64,000 bases of DNA from Rhodohalobacter sp. SW132. GTDB taxonomy: Bacteria; Bacteroidota; Rhodothermia; Balneolales; Balneolaceae. How positions within the stretch are numbered: position 1 is the stretch's first letter; each line of letters opens with the position of its first letter. The notes beneath the pieces are model-generated. The model was not told the origin of the DNA. It made no database searches and saw only the letters and a program-made list of their open reading frames with translations. The position numbers were made by a program, and so were the translations under genes. The stretch lies in the NCBI RefSeq assembly GCF_003390325.1, contig NZ_QUOK01000008.1:186001-250000 (forward strand), given 5' to 3'. Shown here piece by piece: positions 25,547 to 33,143 of the stretch.

Positions 25547-26034
25547 ATAGTTGAATGATTTTTTTCAATGAATGGGGTTAAAGTCGTCTTATGCATACTA
25601 TGCATCAAGTAAAAAAAACAGCTTTATGTAAAATATTTAAAAATGGATCTCATTTTACCCTGTATCTTCTTAATACTACTATTTTCTAAAGTTTCAGTAT
25701 TGTGCTGACCTTTAATCCAGCCATTAATGAATTCGTTCACTTTGTTCATCTAATTAGCGGGTTACAAGAAGTTTCCAGCTCTTTAAATCACCGGATGAAT
25801 CATTCAGGGATCATGAATGGATCCGGTTCGAATAAATACCTCGGGGAAAAGCCCACGAGGTATCAACTTGGATCCATACCTTTTGGATCGGTATGGAGTT
25901 TATTCCGGAGCGTCCCATTTTAATTCTCCGGTAACAGGTTGACGCTGAACGAACTGCAACATATTTACATTATCTCACTACACACCACAGAATCAATCAT
26001 GGTGTGCACTCGAAAAAAGGGTATAGAATTGACG
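25547..26034. other. Divergent region with long structured leader
   Basis: This 488-base region separates the metalloprotease gene from an alpha/beta hydrolase gene. It begins AT-rich (promoters). From 25791 to 25931 it holds a run of hairpins (separate entry). A frame could be extended upstream from 26035 through ATG 25999 to TTG 25939, but the added residues look non-coding. Confidence 0.5.
25791..25931 (+). ncRNA. Structured leader or small RNA candidate (four hairpins)
   Basis: Four stems are visible. Hairpin 1 pairs CCGGAT (25791-25796) with ATCCGG (25821-25826). An outer stem pairs GAATAAA (25830-25836) with TTTATTC (25899-25905). It encloses hairpin 2, ATACCTCG (25836-25843) / CGAGGTAT (25856-25863) with an inner GGG/CCC, and hairpin 3, TCCATACC (25873-25880) / GGTATGGA (25890-25897). 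Hairpin 4 pairs CCGGAG (25905-25910) with CTCCGG (25926-25931). The middle part is a three-way junction. I know no matching RNA family. A palindromic DNA repeat is the alternative. Confidence 0.4.
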
Positions 26035-26790
26035 ATGGACAGTAAAGAGATACAATTTCGCGGGGCGATGGGCGACCGGCTTTCTGCAAGACTTGATGAA
26101 GCCGATGGCGAACCTAAAGCGTATGCATTGTTCGCTCACTGTTTTACATGCTCTAAAAATCTGAAAGCAGTAGGCCATATTACAAAATCACTGGCTTCTC
26201 ACGGAGTATCCACCCTTAGATTCGATTTTACAGGCCTTGGAAATAGCGAGGGTGAATTTTCGAATACCAATTTCTCTTCAAATATTGAAGATCTGATTGC
26301 CGCAGCCACCTACATGGATGAAAATCTTCAGTCACCTTCGATATTGGTCGGGCATTCACTTGGTGGAGCTGCCGTCATTCAGGCTGCTCACCAGATCGAT
26401 TCTGTGAAAGCCGTTGCAACCATTGGGGCACCTGCAGATCCGGTTCACGTAAAAGAAAATTTCTCAATTAAACTGGATGAAATCGAAAAAACCGGCGAAG
26501 CCACCGTTGAACTGGCCGGACGCCCTTTTAAAATCAAAAAACAATTTCTTGATGATTTGGAAGCCACCAAGATGGATGAGCGGGTCCGTAAGCTTAACCG
26601 CGCCCTGCTTATCATGCATGCCCCGCTGGATAAAACCGTTGGGATCAAAAATGCTGCTCATCTCTATAAACTGGCAAAACACCCAAAAAGCTTTATTTCA
26701 TTACACGAAGCTGATCACCTGCTGACCGACAAAACCTACAGCAAGTATACCGGCAGACTGATCGCTCAGTGGAGTGATGTGTACATCTGA
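26035..26790 (+). CDS. Alpha/beta hydrolase, OsmC-associated type
   Basis: This 251-residue cytosolic hydrolase is of the kind often fused or linked to OsmC. I chose the ATG at 26035 (MDSKEIQFRG), where family similarity begins; ATG 25999 is possible. The nucleophile elbow is GHSLGG, the acid is likely in 'MHAPLDKTVG', and the His in 'HEADHLLTD'. The 'AHCFTCSKNLKA' segment near residue 33 is typical of the subfamily. No osmC gene is adjacent. The long structured leader before it is unusual. Confidence 0.88.
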   Translation: MDSKEIQFRGAMGDRLSARLDEADGEPKAYALFAHCFTCSKNLKAVGHITKSLASHGVSTLRFDFTGLGNSEGEFSNTNFSSNIEDLIAAATYMDENLQSPSILVGHSLGGAAVIQAAHQIDSVKAVATIGAPADPVHVKENFSIKLDEIEKTGEATVELAGRPFKIKKQFLDDLEATKMDERVRKLNRALLIMHAPLDKTVGIKNAAHLYKLAKHPKSFISLHEADHLLTDKTYSKYTGRLIAQWSDVYI

Positions 26791-26829
26791 ACTATCCGTA
26801 ACCCGTAACTTCAAAACAATTAAATCGAT

Positions 26830-27393
26830 ATGCTTGATACTATTAAACTCACATTGATTACATTTTCACTCATACTGTTTGCAGGTTGTGCTGAACAGAA
26901 TAACATGAACCATCAAACTGAGGCTGAAAACGCCGATTTTTATGAACTCGTTACTGTCCTGCATCCAACCATGGGAAGTCAGGCAGAAGGTGTCGTTCGA
27001 TTTTACCAGACAGATGAAGGAATTCGCGTAGTAGCGGAAATCAGTCAGCTCGAACCCAATAGCGCACACGGATTCCACATTCACGAATTTGGCGACTGCA
27101 CCGCTCCTGACGGCACTTCAGCCGGCGGGCACTTTGATCCGCATGATCAGCCACACGCCGGTCCGGAAGATGACGAGCGCCACGTAGGCGATATGGGGAA
27201 CCTGGTTGCCGATGAGAACGGAATCGCCGATATCGATTATGTTGATCCCGTTCTTTCATTCACCGGGGAAGATTCTATTCTTGGCAGAGGTGTGATTGTT
27301 CATGCAGGCGAGGACGACCTTGAAAGTCAGCCAACCGGGGATGCCGGTGCGCGTCTTGCTTGCGGCGTCATTGGAGTTGCTCAATCTGAGTAA
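26830..27393 (+). CDS. sodC: Cu/Zn superoxide dismutase lipoprotein
   Basis: This 187-residue periplasmic enzyme dismutes superoxide. A lipobox 'LFAGC' (Cys20) predicts membrane anchoring. Metal ligands are visible: 'HGFHIHEFGDC', 'SAGGHFDPHDQPH', 'RHVGDMGN' and 'VIVHAGEDD'. The disulfide partner Cys is in 'GARLACGVIG'. It follows the hydrolase by 39 bases, so the two may be co-transcribed, and ends at a terminator. Confidence 0.95.
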   Translation: MLDTIKLTLITFSLILFAGCAEQNNMNHQTEAENADFYELVTVLHPTMGSQAEGVVRFYQTDEGIRVVAEISQLEPNSAHGFHIHEFGDCTAPDGTSAGGHFDPHDQPHAGPEDDERHVGDMGNLVADENGIADIDYVDPVLSFTGEDSILGRGVIVHAGEDDLESQPTGDAGARLACGVIGVAQSE

Positions 27394-27422
27394 CTTAAAA
27401 GCTGAAGGTCTTTTATAAATCT

Positions 27423-27460
27423 AAAGCCTGCCGTACATTCCCTGCGTCAGGCTTTTTTTC
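27423..27460 (+). terminator. Intrinsic terminator after sodC
   Basis: AAAGCCTG (27423-27430) pairs with CAGGCTTT (27448-27455), with a T run after it. Confidence 0.85.
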
Positions 27461-27484
27461 TGTAATGCATTTGTTCTTTTTTTT

Positions 27485-28873
27485 ATGAAATTTTTCACTC
27501 TCTTTGTTAGTATCGTCATTTGTTCGGTATCGGGCCTTTTTGCACAGGCAAACTCATATCTTGATGGCAACTGGGAAGGTGTTATCGATTTTAGCGGGGA
27601 ACGCATGTCCTTTTCGGTCATCTTCAACACCATTTATGAGGAGACAGACGGCGCCATAAATATCCCGCAGCATGCATCGTATGAACTTCCGGTTGAAGTA
27701 CCGTATTTAACGGCTGACTCTCTTGTTTTCACATTTCAAACCGGCAGCGGGGCTGCTGAATTCAGGGCTTCTTTCACAGAATCATCACCAGACTTCATCA
27801 GCGGAACCTATCTGCACGGCGGTTCAGAATATCCATTCACGTTGTCAAAAGAGTTATCGGGCCCGGACTCCCCTATTGGCGATCATACGGAACAGGAAAT
27901 TACCATCCCTTTCGATACTCATGAAATCACGGGCAGCCTGGTTACTCCAAACTCGTTTAATGATTCAACACTGATCATTCTGGCTACCGGCAGCGGTGAT
28001 CAAACCCGTGATAATACCATTGGAGGATTTGATCTTTTCCGTGAACTGGCAATTCAGTTTGCGGATCGTGGATTTTTTACGTTTCGCTATGATGAACGGG
28101 GCACAGGATCCTCAACTGGCGTTCAGGATGCGAGTATCCCGGAACTTGCCGAAGACCTGAAAGGAGTTGCAACATTTTTTTCCGGCGATACGGCAGAGAA
28201 TTCATTCTCCACCACGATCTATCTTGGTCATAACCAGGGTGGTGTGGTTGCCCTGCTTGCAGCCCGGGAGCTTGCTCCGCAAAAACTTGTGTTGATGGCT
28301 ACACCCATTCTTCCCGGTGATGAAGTGATTACCGCTCAAATTGAACGGATTGCTGAATTACAGGAGATCCCTGATGACGTTGTGGAGCAAAACCTGGAAT
28401 TTCAAAATAAAGTATTTCAAGCCGTGCGAAGCGGTGACGGATGGAGTGAGCTTGAAGAGGATATTGCCGGACGACTCCGGGACCAGATTGAAGAATTGCC
28501 GGAAGCCCAGCAAAGAACTCTTGGTGATATGGAGAGCTTTATCGATTCACAGGTAAACCGTCAGCTTGAAGGTGCCAAAAGCCGTTGGTTTAAATCATTT
28601 ATAGAAACTGACCCGCGCGATGCACTTTCAGAACTTGAAATTTCCATGCTGGCAATCTTCGCAGAAAACGACGCCCAGGTAATTTCCGAAAAAAACATCG
28701 CCGAACTGGAACCCTACAGTGAGTTTCTTGAATACGTGATTATTCCTGATACCAATCATCTGTTCCAGGTTTCTGAATCCGGTCTCCCTGGTGAATATCA
28801 AATGCTTGACCGTTCGTTTTCTGATCGTTTTCTGATGGGGTTATTTCAGTTTCTGAATCAAAAAACCGACTAA
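27485..28873 (+). CDS. Exported alpha/beta hydrolase-fold protein with Asn nucleophile
   Basis: The 462 residues start with a signal peptide (LFAQA, about 20). A beta-rich N-terminal domain (about 25-130, '[11 protein letters not shown]') precedes an alpha/beta hydrolase fold (about 135-460). The family is the serine aminopeptidase/BD-FAE-like group that usually carries GHSEGG. Here the elbow reads GHNQGG: codon 250 (28232-28234) is AAC, Asn. The oxyanion-side motif '[11 protein letters not shown]', a downstream Asp in 'FAENDAQV' and a His in 'PDTNHLF' are kept. The protein is probably catalytically dead or changed, unless this is a sequencing error. Confidence 0.82.
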   Translation: MKFFTLFVSIVICSVSGLFAQANSYLDGNWEGVIDFSGERMSFSVIFNTIYEETDGAINIPQHASYELPVEVPYLTADSLVFTFQTGSGAAEFRASFTESSPDFISGTYLHGGSEYPFTLSKELSGPDSPIGDHTEQEITIPFDTHEITGSLVTPNSFNDSTLIILATGSGDQTRDNTIGGFDLFRELAIQFADRGFFTFRYDERGTGSSTGVQDASIPELAEDLKGVATFFSGDTAENSFSTTIYLGHNQGGVVALLAARELAPQKLVLMATPILPGDEVITAQIERIAELQEIPDDVVEQNLEFQNKVFQAVRSGDGWSELEEDIAGRLRDQIEELPEAQQRTLGDMESFIDSQVNRQLEGAKSRWFKSFIETDPRDALSELEISMLAIFAENDAQVISEKNIAELEPYSEFLEYVIIPDTNHLFQVSESGLPGEYQMLDRSFSDRFLMGLFQFLNQKTD

Positions 28874-28908
28874 TTTACCAAACAAGGTTTTTTCGGTACC
28901 TTTCAGCT

Positions 28909-29733
28909 ATGAAACAGTCTTTTATCGATACCCTGCTGGCTTCACACCGGGATGCATCTTCATGCCCTCCCCCGGATGAAGTCATTCGTTTTTTTGACAA
29001 ACTTGTCGGAACGCTTTTTCCTGAGTTTTCAGCTAACCGCGTGGAGAATGAATCTGCACTTCGGGAGATGTTCAACACCCTGAACAGTGAACTCAAAACC
29101 ATCCTGAGCCAAAACCGGGAGTGTATCCGCAGCGGTGAGAAGGAAATTGAAGAGCGATTTTTCAGCGCGCTGCCTGATATCCATTCGCGCCTGCTGATGG
29201 ATATCGATGCCATGTACCTGGGGGATCCGGCAGCTAACAGCCGGGCGGAGGTGATCCGGACTTATCCAGGGTTTTATGCCATCACGGCTCACCGAATCGC
29301 CCATGAAATGGTTTCCCTGGGCGTGAAATTGATTCCGCGAATTATTTCCGAACACGCCCACCGACAAACCGGGATAGATATTCATCCGGCAGCAACCATC
29401 GGTGACCACTTTTGCATTGATCACGGTACGGGAATTGTAATTGGCGAAACCACAGAAATCGGCTCAAATGTAAAGATCTACCAGGGCGTTACGCTGGGTG
29501 CGCTCAGCGTTAAAAAAGAAGATGCACGTAAAAAACGGCATCCAACAATAGAGGATGACGTGGTTCTTTATGCCGGGGCGTCAATCCTTGGCGGAAAAAC
29601 TGTGATCGGTAAAGGCAGTACTATCGGCGGCAATGTTTGGCTGACTGAAAGTGTGCCGGAAGGTTCAAAAATCTATTATCAGGCCAAAATGACGAACAGC
29701 GATGGCGAAACGGATACGATTACGTTCCGGTAA
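28909..29733 (+). CDS. cysE: Serine O-acetyltransferase
   Basis: This 274-residue enzyme acetylates serine with acetyl-CoA, the first step of cysteine synthesis. An N-terminal helical domain (about 1-150) is followed by a left-handed beta-helix: '[17 protein letters not shown]', '[22 protein letters not shown]', and '[21 protein letters not shown]'. The His in 'CIDHGTG' is the catalytic one. The N-terminal extension is longer than in E. coli CysE-core plant-type forms, as in the EpsC/Bacteroidota type. cysM follows after 142 bases. Confidence 0.92.
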   Translation: MKQSFIDTLLASHRDASSCPPPDEVIRFFDKLVGTLFPEFSANRVENESALREMFNTLNSELKTILSQNRECIRSGEKEIEERFFSALPDIHSRLLMDIDAMYLGDPAANSRAEVIRTYPGFYAITAHRIAHEMVSLGVKLIPRIISEHAHRQTGIDIHPAATIGDHFCIDHGTGIVIGETTEIGSNVKIYQGVTLGALSVKKEDARKKRHPTIEDDVVLYAGASILGGKTVIGKGSTIGGNVWLTESVPEGSKIYYQAKMTNSDGETDTITFR

Positions 29734-29875
29734 TTTTGTAAACCTGCAAAGCCGCGGGAACACGAAGGATTAAAATGATGGTAAATTAATTAATACAGTT
29801 CGCGATTTCTATACATCAATACTGTACACCGAATTCTTTTAATAAATCTATAAACCTGTTCAACACCCTTTTACA

Positions 29876-30754
29876 ATGAATATTGAAGACCTCGTCGGAA
29901 ACACGCCCATCATCAAACTGCAGCAGATTCCAGCCAATAAAAATGTGAGCATTTTTTGCAAGCTGGAGGGTCAGAATCCCGGCGGCAGTGTAAAAGACCG
30001 CCCGGCGCTTGGTATGATCAGCGGCGCACTAGAGCGGGGAGATATCAAACCGGGAGATACACTTGTTGAAGCAACCAGCGGCAATACCGGGATTGCACTG
30101 GCTATGATTGCATCCGTAAAAGGCCTGAATATGAAACTCCTGATGCCGGAAAGCGCCACAGCTGAGCGGATCAAAACGATGAAGGCGTACGGTGCCGAAG
30201 TGATTCTCACCCCGGCAGATAAAACGATTGAATACTCGCGTCAGCTCGCCCAGGAAATGGCGGATGAGAAAGGGTATTTCCAGCTTAACCAGTTTGCCAA
30301 TCCGGATAACTACAAATTTCACGAACAGACAACCGGCCCTGAAATCTGGCGGGATACCGATGGAAAGATCACGCACTTTGTCTCCGCAATGGGAACAACC
30401 GGTACCATCATGGGCGTTTCGCGCTATCTGAAACGTCAAAATCCCGATATTCAGATTGTTGGAACCCAGCCTACGGAAGGATCATCCATTCCCGGAATCC
30501 GAAGATGGTCGCCCGAATATCTGCCGAAGATTTTTGAAGCTGACCGGGTGGACCGAACCATTGACGTAAGTGAGAAAGAAGCCCGCGAAATGACCCGCCG
30601 AATGGCCAGAGAGGAAGGTATTATGGGCGGAATGAGCAGCGGAGGCGCGCTTACTGCAGCGATCCGGCTATCTGAAGAACTAAGTGATGGATTGATTGTT
30701 TGCATCACCTGCGATCGCGGCGATCGTTATTTGAGCTCTGACCTGTTTGAATAG
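29876..30754 (+). CDS. cysM: Cysteine synthase B
   Basis: This 292-residue PLP enzyme makes cysteine from O-acetylserine and sulfide or thiosulfate. The PLP lysine is in 'NPGGSVKDRPA', the substrate loop is 'EATSGNTGIALA' and the phosphate loop is 'MGTTGTIMG'. 'SSIPGIRRW' is the mark of the CysM rather than the CysK branch. It is encoded next to cysE, giving the whole two-step pathway. Confidence 0.93.
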   Translation: MNIEDLVGNTPIIKLQQIPANKNVSIFCKLEGQNPGGSVKDRPALGMISGALERGDIKPGDTLVEATSGNTGIALAMIASVKGLNMKLLMPESATAERIKTMKAYGAEVILTPADKTIEYSRQLAQEMADEKGYFQLNQFANPDNYKFHEQTTGPEIWRDTDGKITHFVSAMGTTGTIMGVSRYLKRQNPDIQIVGTQPTEGSSIPGIRRWSPEYLPKIFEADRVDRTIDVSEKEAREMTRRMAREEGIMGGMSSGGALTAAIRLSEELSDGLIVCITCDRGDRYLSSDLFE

Positions 30755-31058
30755 TTGGAATCCCGGTAAGTTATCTTCAGAGATGAGTACAATTCCTATG
30801 GTATTTAATTCTATTGATTGAAATAATTTAAAGGAGTGTCCCCCCTCTCGAAGGGGCAATGGGGGATGAAGTGTAGAGTTTTGAGCTCTAAAAATACGTT
30901 ATTGTTTGAATCAAGGCTATCAGGTCATCCCCCTGACACACTTTGTGTGTCTTTCCCCCTTCAAAGGGGGACTCTTAAAAACCTAATTTATTAATCAAAC
31001 TGAGGTTTCAGGCGTTTCGGTTATATATAGGATAGAACCCGATCTAAATCCACGTTCG
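30755..31058. other. Convergent intergenic region holding repeat copy C
   Basis: This 304-base gap between cysM and the convergent 5'-nucleotidase is mostly the inverted repeat listed separately. The flanking bases are AT-rich and show no gene. Confidence 0.6.
30833..30977. repeat. Inverted-repeat element, copy C
   Basis: The layout is that of copy B: GAGTGTCCCCCC pairs with GGGGGACTC, AAGGGG with CCCCTT, and GGGGGATGA with TCATCCCCC. The side hairpin is GACACAC (30935-30941), loop TTT, GTGTGTC (30945-30951). It replaces the AAGGCTC/GAGCCTT stem of copy B, so the pairing is kept while the bases differ. A further small hairpin (TAGAG/CTCTA) lies in the central loop. Confidence 0.8.
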
Positions 31059-33050
31059 TCAGCCTCTTTTCAACCTGCGCCTTCGGTACAGCAGCGCCAT
31101 CAAACCGCCCGCCAGCAGAATCACTCCCACAAGCGGCCAGAAGTAAAGTGACCGGGCTTCCACCCGAATCAGCCGATTTCCCGGTTCTTCGTACACCGCT
31201 GGAATTACCGATTCTTCTGAATCTTCATCAGAAAACGATAGTGCGTAATTTGCTACCGTCTGCCATACTTTCAGCTCACTTCCATTCTGTTTCACAATTG
31301 CGTCGTCCAGTTCTATAATATCGCCCCGGCTATTTTTAAATTCGATTCCCAGGCTCGGTAAAAGCTCCCCAACCATCGGTAAAAAACCGGCGATGTAGTA
31401 GTCGGTAACCACATGATAGAGCTCCTGATCACCCTTTTCCAGCGGACGCATGCCATCCTCCTGCTGAATACCATCGCCTTCATATAACGATGCATTCAAA
31501 ACAGACCGGGAACTTGGAATCGGCTGATCAATAACCGGCACCGTTAGCCAGAGCGCCCTCTTGGGATCATACTCCATGGATGCGCCGGAAAATTGCAAAA
31601 AGTAGTTGTCCATCAGCATTTCGGAAAGTAAAACGGAAACTTCCATCGCGCGGCGCACCTCCTCCCCGGTAAGATAAAATGCTACAACCGGGTAACCCGG
31701 TTTGCCATCAGGACCGGAACCGAGCCCGGTGGTAATCATTAAATCATAAAAAGAGACCTCCCCTTCCGACCATGGCATTGTTCCCGGGCGGATGCTTCCG
31801 CGAATGGCTCCGTTCGCCTGAACCGCCACATCAACCCGCTCCCCGATCGCGCGGCCGGTTTCAATCCGCATGGCATCTGTAATGAAATTCCCGATGGCCG
31901 ACTCCTGTTTGTAAGCACGGTTCAGTGAAAACCGGGAGTGCATTATGGTTTGATGAATATCATTCACGAATCCGCCGGTCATCTCTTCCACTAAGGCATT
32001 CAATTCCTGCTCATACATTCTCACACGCTCTGCAATCTCCCGATCCGGTTCAACGGAGGAGTCGAGCCGGATGAGAAATGGGTTATCGTACTCCGGGTTT
32101 CGGATCTCCACTTTATTATCATCCGGCAGCCAGTATAATTCAAGCCGTCCCAGGTATTCCGTGTATGACCCGGCCTGAACAATTACCGTTTCGCCTTCAA
32201 CAATCGGCTCGTATAACGGAGTGTGAAAATGGCCGCCAACAATCACGTGAATCCCCTCCACTTCTCTCGCCAATATCTGGTCTTCAATCTCACCGGAATG
32301 ATTTACGGAGATAATCAGCTCAGCGCCTTCTGCCTTCAGCTCAGCCACAGCTTCTTCGGCGGCTTCAAGATAATTTCTGAATTCGACCGGTTCGGGAAAA
32401 GCTGTTTTACTGATCGCATCATCCCCAATCAGACCAAAAACTCCAATCTTCAGACCATTGTCGAGCGTTTTTAAAACTGTTGTTTTGATATCTGCTTCGG
32501 CAAGCGGGTGATCTTCAGGAACAAGGTGGTTGGTTCCAAGCACGGCGGTGTGTTCATGAGCCTCCGGGTATCCTGCCGCCGCCAGGTATTCTGCAAGTAC
32601 TTCGGTTCCAAAATCGAACTCATGATTTCCAATTACGACGGCATCGTAACCGATTTCCTGCATCAGGGTGAGTTCAGCTGCATGTCCCGAAAGCGCCAGC
32701 CAGCCAAACGATGGCCCTCCAATAAAATCTCCGCCGGAGAAGAGTAGTACCGGCTCCCCATTTCGCTCTTTCTCCTGCCTGATCTCATTCACCTTTCCGG
32801 CCAGCCGGGCAAATCCGCCAATTGCGGGGTTTTCGCGTTCCGGGTGATGATCCACGGCGGGATGCGGTATCAGGTGCGAATGTTCATCATTGGTATGCAG
32901 AATGGTAATGGGGATCCGATCCTGCGCTTCAGCCGGAACAGATATCAGAAAAATCAGAAAGAGAAGTAGCGTACTGAGTTGGAGAACCCATCTAAAAAAA
33001 ATTTTTTGTATACCGTTCTGCTGTTTTTCTTTCGGTTTGATAGAACGCAT
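31059..33050 (-). CDS. 5'-nucleotidase / UDP-sugar hydrolase family, membrane-anchored
   Basis: This 663-residue exported metallophosphatase is of the UshA family. It has an N-terminal signal (about 20-45), metal-binding motifs 'ILHTNDEHSHL', 'SGGDFIGG', 'VIGNHEFDFG' and 'VGGHFHTPLYE', and the C-terminal substrate domain ('QANGAIRGSIRPG', 'FLQFSGASMEYD'). A C-terminal transmembrane helix with a basic end (LLYRRRRLKRG) is unlike E. coli UshA and should anchor it. Its role is nucleotide scavenging in the periplasm or on the surface. Confidence 0.9.
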   Translation of the reverse strand: MRSIKPKEKQQNGIQKIFFRWVLQLSTLLLFLIFLISVPAEAQDRIPITILHTNDEHSHLIPHPAVDHHPERENPAIGGFARLAGKVNEIRQEKERNGEPVLLFSGGDFIGGPSFGWLALSGHAAELTLMQEIGYDAVVIGNHEFDFGTEVLAEYLAAAGYPEAHEHTAVLGTNHLVPEDHPLAEADIKTTVLKTLDNGLKIGVFGLIGDDAISKTAFPEPVEFRNYLEAAEEAVAELKAEGAELIISVNHSGEIEDQILAREVEGIHVIVGGHFHTPLYEPIVEGETVIVQAGSYTEYLGRLELYWLPDDNKVEIRNPEYDNPFLIRLDSSVEPDREIAERVRMYEQELNALVEEMTGGFVNDIHQTIMHSRFSLNRAYKQESAIGNFITDAMRIETGRAIGERVDVAVQANGAIRGSIRPGTMPWSEGEVSFYDLMITTGLGSGPDGKPGYPVVAFYLTGEEVRRAMEVSVLLSEMLMDNYFLQFSGASMEYDPKRALWLTVPVIDQPIPSSRSVLNASLYEGDGIQQEDGMRPLEKGDQELYHVVTDYYIAGFLPMVGELLPSLGIEFKNSRGDIIELDDAIVKQNGSELKVWQTVANYALSFSDEDSEESVIPAVYEEPGNRLIRVEARSLYFWPLVGVILLAGGLMALLYRRRRLKRG

Positions 33051-33143
33051 TCCCGGAAGTCCCGTTTCGAAGATTTAGAATTTCAGTGTATTCTGGATAC
33101 CGGAAAGAGTCAAATAGAATCCAACGCTGATTCTTTGTGCCGG

